A stretch of DNA of 36,703 bases from JBPRGG01 sp051418075 (lineage in GTDB: Bacteria; Bacteroidota; Bacteroidia; Cytophagales; Cyclobacteriaceae): positions 1 through 36,703 of the forward strand of contig JBPRGG010000027.1 of NCBI GenBank assembly GCA_051418075.1, written 5' to 3'. Positions 33,197-36,703 of the stretch are shown piece by piece. How positions within the stretch are numbered: the first letter of the stretch is position 1; every line of letters begins with the position of its first letter. The notes under the pieces were generated by a model. That model was not told the DNA's origin and searched no databases. It saw only the letters and a list, made by a program, of their open reading frames with translations. The position numbers and the translations under genes are program-made.

Positions 33197-34810
33197 TTAA
33201 TTGAACACTGCTTCCCTCATTCGCTCCTGTTTTTCTTGCATCAATTGTCTGGCTTTTTGCAATTGCGCTTCTTTTCCCGCAGTTGAAAGGGCTTGCCATT
33301 GGGCTGGACGCAATCCTCCGGTAGCCAAACCATGGCTAAAAAAATAAGGAGCGGAATCAAAAACTTCAGAATTACCCTCTATTCTGGGATCACCGGTTTG
33401 TAGCAGGAAATTATTTAACGCTTGCTTCAGCTGGCCCTTAATTGACTGATAATCTGGGTCATCAGCCAGGTTTTTCAGGTTATAAGGATCACTGATCACA
33501 TCATAGAGTTCTTCAAACGGGCGTTTACCCATACTTAACTGCAAAAACTCACTTCCATGGCTAACGGTATCCATTATAGCTTCCTTGGTTGGTCCCCAGT
33601 CAATATCTCCATAAGGCAGCAGGTCCCAGTTATAGCCTGGTTCCGGATGACCCGCCGGCCACAGATCCGGTTTTAGATTCATAATATATAAAAACTGATC
33701 ATTGCGAATAGCCCGCGAAGGATTGATTTCACCCTCAGGATGACACCAGGCATGTAATTCTTTTCCGGCCACTATAAAATCACGGGCCTGCTGACTTCTA
33801 ACTGCAGGATCAGTTAATAAGGGCAGTAAACTTTTGCCGGTCATTTCTACCGGAATATCTGCACCGGCAGCATCCAGGAAGGTTGGGGCCAGGTCAATTA
33901 AACTAACCAACCCCTCGTACTTTCCCGGCTTTTTAATGCCATTTTCCCAGCTAATCACCAATGGCATATGAATGCCATATTCATACAGGTTGGATTTTAT
34001 CCGGGGGAAGGGCATGCCGTTATCAGAGGTTACTACAATCAGGGTGTTTTCATAATCACCTTGTTCTTTTAAAAAATTAATGATCCGGCCCAACTGGGTG
34101 TCGAACCAGTTGATTTCAAAATAATAATCGAGGATATCTCTTTTTACTTTTTCCTGATCGGGCCACAAAGGAGGAACTTTTACCTGATCCATCAAATCAT
34201 CAGCTTGATATCCCTGCCCTTCAGGAAAACCACGATGGGCTTCCATTCCCCCATACCAAAAACAGAATGGCTTGTCTCCTTTTTGTTCGTAAAAATCCTT
34301 AAAATTTTGAGCATAGTCGATATCAGAAATCCCCTTGATCACCTGATGTCTCTGTTGATTGAAAGGATCACCGGTGGGATTTTCAGTCCAGCCCCCTTTC
34401 TCCCATAATCCAGGCCCCCAGCCCTTACCGGTAAATCCCGTAGCATAACCCTGTTGCTCCAGGATTTGGGTATACACCTTGAATTTGGCCGGGAAGAAAC
34501 TGAAGTGGCAAGCCGCTTCCTCCAGTTCGTAAAAATTACGGCCGGTCAATATGGAAGCCCGGGAAGGAGCGCAGGCTGGTACTGAAGCAAATGCATTGGT
34601 AAATAATAAGCCTTTCTGGGCCAACTGATCAAAAACAGGGGTTTTGACCAAATCATTACCATAAGCTCCTGCATCGGCAAAAGACTGATCATCCGAAATG
34701 CAAAACAATATATTGGGTACAGCCTGAGGGGATGATTGTTGCTGATCAGTACTGCAGCCAAAAAACAGGCAAAAGGTAAACAAAAAAACCAGTTTTTTGG
34801 AATAATTCAT
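33197..34810 (-). CDS. S1 sulfatase, lipoprotein
   Basis: A 537-residue sulfatase. The N-terminus ends in LFFGC (Cys19), a lipobox, so it is anchored to a membrane. Metal ligands are Asp40 and Asp41 (ISDDQSF), and Cys80 in CAPSRASILTGR is the formylglycine precursor. The stretch ELEEAACHFSFFPAKF with GFTGKGWGPG resembles heparan N-sulfatase-type (S1_8-like) enzymes, though the neighbours give no heparan context. It sits between the other sulfatase and the esterase in one operon, with gaps of 58 and 45 bp. Confidence 0.9.
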   Translation of the reverse strand: MNYSKKLVFLFTFCLFFGCSTDQQQSSPQAVPNILFCISDDQSFADAGAYGNDLVKTPVFDQLAQKGLLFTNAFASVPACAPSRASILTGRNFYELEEAACHFSFFPAKFKVYTQILEQQGYATGFTGKGWGPGLWEKGGWTENPTGDPFNQQRHQVIKGISDIDYAQNFKDFYEQKGDKPFCFWYGGMEAHRGFPEGQGYQADDLMDQVKVPPLWPDQEKVKRDILDYYFEINWFDTQLGRIINFLKEQGDYENTLIVVTSDNGMPFPRIKSNLYEYGIHMPLVISWENGIKKPGKYEGLVSLIDLAPTFLDAAGADIPVEMTGKSLLPLLTDPAVRSQQARDFIVAGKELHAWCHPEGEINPSRAIRNDQFLYIMNLKPDLWPAGHPEPGYNWDLLPYGDIDWGPTKEAIMDTVSHGSEFLQLSMGKRPFEELYDVISDPYNLKNLADDPDYQSIKGQLKQALNNFLLQTGDPRIEGNSEVFDSAPYFFSHGLATGGLRPAQWQALSTAGKEAQLQKARQLMQEKQERMREAVFN

Positions 34811-34868
34811 GTTTTAATTGTATAAGTATTTAAAGATCACAGGCCTTATCAACCAGGTCAAAAGGTTC

Positions 34869-36236
34869 TTAATTATAGGATAATTCTTTGGTGGTTTGTT
34901 CCAGTTGATACCGAAATTGCTGTACTTTTTCCTGATTGGCCGGATCATTGATCAAATTATCTTTTTCCAGTGGATCCCGGGCTAGATTGTACAATGCTTC
35001 CGTTTCCGGATGATCGATATACCTGAAATATTTCCAATCTTCAGTCCTTATTCCTTCACTTTTAGGAATATAAGGGATATCAAACAGGTGTTCACACAGA
35101 AATTCCGTACGCCATGGTTCCACTTTTCCCCTGGTAAAAGATCTAAGGCTTTTTCCCTGCATTATGGAGGGAATTGCCACTCCGGCATAATCCAGTATGG
35201 TGGGGGCAATATCAATATTCAGAGCCATTTGCTCGGGGGCCTGGGGAGAATTCATGGCAGGATCATAAATTATCAACGGTACCCGCAGTGAATTTTCATA
35301 CATCAGCCATTTGCCGGCCAATCCTCTTTCACCCAGGAAATAACCATTGTCACCCAAAAAAATAATCACCGTGTTCCGAGCCAGTCCCTGTTGAGCCAGA
35401 AATTTCCTCAGTCTTCCCAGGTTATCATCGATGGTGGTGATCAGACGATAATACCCCTTCACCATTTGTTGATATTTTGCCGGTGTATTATACCTCCATT
35501 GATAACGTATCACCCCCATGTAAAGGCTGTCCTGCAAAAAATCAGGCAAACTGGTAAAATATTTCTCCTGATGCAACTCGCCCAGTGGAATTTCCAGGTC
35601 CTGGTAAAGACTGTTATAACGTTCCGGCCAAAAATACTGCTGGGGATGGGCATCATCAGCATGAGCGGCATTATAACTGATTGAAAGGCAAAATGGCTGA
35701 TCAGCCGGGTTATTTTGAATGAATTCAATGGCTTTATCGGTAGTCAGATCGGTCAAATGAACATGATCTTTCCATCCTGCTCCCTGTAAGCGAAAGTATC
35801 CCCCGGTACCGGTATTGAAAAACTGGTCGAAAACGGCTGTATCGGCCCGATCAGCAAATTGCATTCCGAATTTTCCAAATAACCCGGTTCGATAACCTGC
35901 CTCTTTTAATAGTTGGGGATAAGAAATATCCACCCACCGCTGTTGTAAGGGAGGTGTATCAAAAGTAAATTGATGGGTGCGTTCATACAACCCGGTCATA
36001 ATGCTGGCCCGGCTGGCGGCACAGATAGGTGTGGTGACAAAAGCATTTTTAAAATACAATCCCTGCTCGGCCAGCGCATCCATATGAGGAGTCTGAATAA
36101 TCTGGTTGCCAGCATAACCCATGGCATCCCACCTCTGATCGTCGGTGAGGATAATAATGAAATTAGGCCGGTTCTGAGCCAATAGATGCGCAGAGGCTAC
36201 GATTGTCAGCCATAATACAATCAACGTTTTTTTCAT
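34869..36236 (-). CDS. Secreted S1 sulfatase with CAASR active site
   Basis: A 455-residue sulfatase with a signal peptide (MKKTLIVLWLTIVASAHLLA). TDDQRWDAMGY gives metal-binding Asp32 and Asp33. The formylglycine motif is ICAASRASIMTG at Cys72: Ala replaces the usual Pro, an accepted variant of C-x-P/A-x-R. GKFGMQF, DNGYFLGE and the C-terminal WKYFRY region fit the fold. It follows the GH106-like gene by 73 bp and precedes the lipoprotein sulfatase by 58 bp. Confidence 0.9.
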   Translation of the reverse strand: MKKTLIVLWLTIVASAHLLAQNRPNFIIILTDDQRWDAMGYAGNQIIQTPHMDALAEQGLYFKNAFVTTPICAASRASIMTGLYERTHQFTFDTPPLQQRWVDISYPQLLKEAGYRTGLFGKFGMQFADRADTAVFDQFFNTGTGGYFRLQGAGWKDHVHLTDLTTDKAIEFIQNNPADQPFCLSISYNAAHADDAHPQQYFWPERYNSLYQDLEIPLGELHQEKYFTSLPDFLQDSLYMGVIRYQWRYNTPAKYQQMVKGYYRLITTIDDNLGRLRKFLAQQGLARNTVIIFLGDNGYFLGERGLAGKWLMYENSLRVPLIIYDPAMNSPQAPEQMALNIDIAPTILDYAGVAIPSIMQGKSLRSFTRGKVEPWRTEFLCEHLFDIPYIPKSEGIRTEDWKYFRYIDHPETEALYNLARDPLEKDNLINDPANQEKVQQFRYQLEQTTKELSYN

Positions 36237-36309
36237 GAAGATATAATCCAGTCAGTGTTTTCTAATTTTTCCTTTTAAAAACACCAATTTACAAAATATT
36301 GAACAATCA

Positions 36310-36703
36310 TTATCTTGCAATATTTGTCAGGTTATCCGGTTGCATTTTAATGGGCTCCACAGTTATAATTTCCACCGGACCAAACAATCCTGACCGGATC
36401 AAAGGTACCTCTTTCCAAGGAATCCATAATGCATTCAGACCTGGCACTACGGTAGTGGTCTTATTGGTGCTGGTGAAGTTTTGGCCGGTGATGGCATCGC
36501 CTACCATTCGATTGGACCAGGTATTGGCCACTTCCACCACCAGGGTATTTTGTCCCGGCTTAAAAACATCTGTAATATCAAATCGGTAGGGTTTAGCCCA
36601 GGCAATGCCCAATGGTTCTTCATTCAGCCAAACCTCCGCCACATGAGACAGGTCTCCCAGGTCAAGGAAAATTCTGGCATCTTTCAGGTTATGATCATGG
36701 ATA
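36310..36703 (-). CDS. Partial GH106-like glycoside hydrolase, C-terminus
   Basis: The 3' end of a gene that runs off the right edge; about 130 residues are visible. They form a galactose-binding/GH2-type beta-sandwich: LDLGDLSHVAEVWLNEEPLG, WAKPYRFDITDVFKPGQNTLVVEV, then NTWSNRMVGDAI and RSGLFGPVEI. The NTWSNRMVGD pattern is usual at the C-terminus of GH106/alpha-L-rhamnosidase-like enzymes. It would be the first visible gene of the sulfatase-sulfatase-esterase operon. The catalytic domain is outside, so GH2 relatives remain possible. It is the same family type as the remnant at 25061-25304. Confidence 0.7.
   Translation of the reverse strand, partial: IHDHNLKDARIFLDLGDLSHVAEVWLNEEPLGIAWAKPYRFDITDVFKPGQNTLVVEVANTWSNRMVGDAITGQNFTSTNKTTTVVPGLNALWIPWKEVPLIRSGLFGPVEIITVEPIKMQPDNLTNIAR

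Overview
The window looks like a chromosomal segment of a member of the Bacteroidota, probably a polysaccharide-degrading, marine- or sediment-type lineage. Four things point there: a GH9 enzyme with a type IX secretion (T9SS) C-terminal sorting domain; promoters of the Bacteroidota form TTTG-N19-TAnnTTTG; a TonB receptor with an N-terminal carboxypeptidase-regulatory-like domain; and many secreted glycoside hydrolases, sulfatases and AraC regulators. Gene starts mostly lack a strong Shine-Dalgarno. Species cannot be told from this sequence.

Layout. (1) 1-5606 is a small carbohydrate-degradation cluster: a partial lipoprotein running off the left edge, a PhoD-type phosphatase and a clan-A glycoside hydrolase on the minus strand, then an AraC regulator and a GH43 enzyme on the plus strand. 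Degenerate heptad tandem repeats sit in or at the ends of three of these genes. (2) 5868-8143 holds a tRNA with anticodon CAT and its terminator, then an overlapping pair of a HAD phosphatase and a site-2-protease-like M50 protein. (3) 8144-12000 carries a decayed repeat, a small secreted protein and the large GH9 enzyme. (4) 12177-21225 is mostly housekeeping: an FtsX/MacB-type permease, a YheT-like hydrolase, DUF72 and NIPSNAP proteins, a PatB-type C-S lyase, and a KefG/KefC-type potassium efflux pair closed by a clear terminator.

(5) 21226-25060 is repeat-rich. Three same-orientation copies of a hairpin-bearing repeat (A, B, C) surround a TonB receptor with ZnuD-like features; the receptor has a palindrome resembling a Zur/Fur operator upstream. 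(6) 25061-36703 is a sulfated-polysaccharide utilisation locus. One minus-strand operon runs sulfatase, L-fucose/L-arabinose isomerase family protein, sodium:solute symporter, and then a frameshifted, truncated remnant of a GH106-like enzyme that ends at repeat copy C. An AraC regulator is divergent from it. A second minus-strand operon runs GH106-like enzyme (partial, off the right edge), sulfatase, lipoprotein sulfatase, sialate O-acetylesterase-like esterase. A 380-bp element with inverted-repeat ends separates the regulator from the second operon. No SusC/SusD pair is visible.

Working together (inference): the two right-hand operons would desulfate and deacetylate an extracellular glycan, possibly with deoxysugars such as rhamnose or fucose, import the monosaccharide by the symporter and isomerise it, under AraC control. 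The most unusual sequence features are the four families of non-coding repeats, some of which have contributed coding sequence to gene ends.
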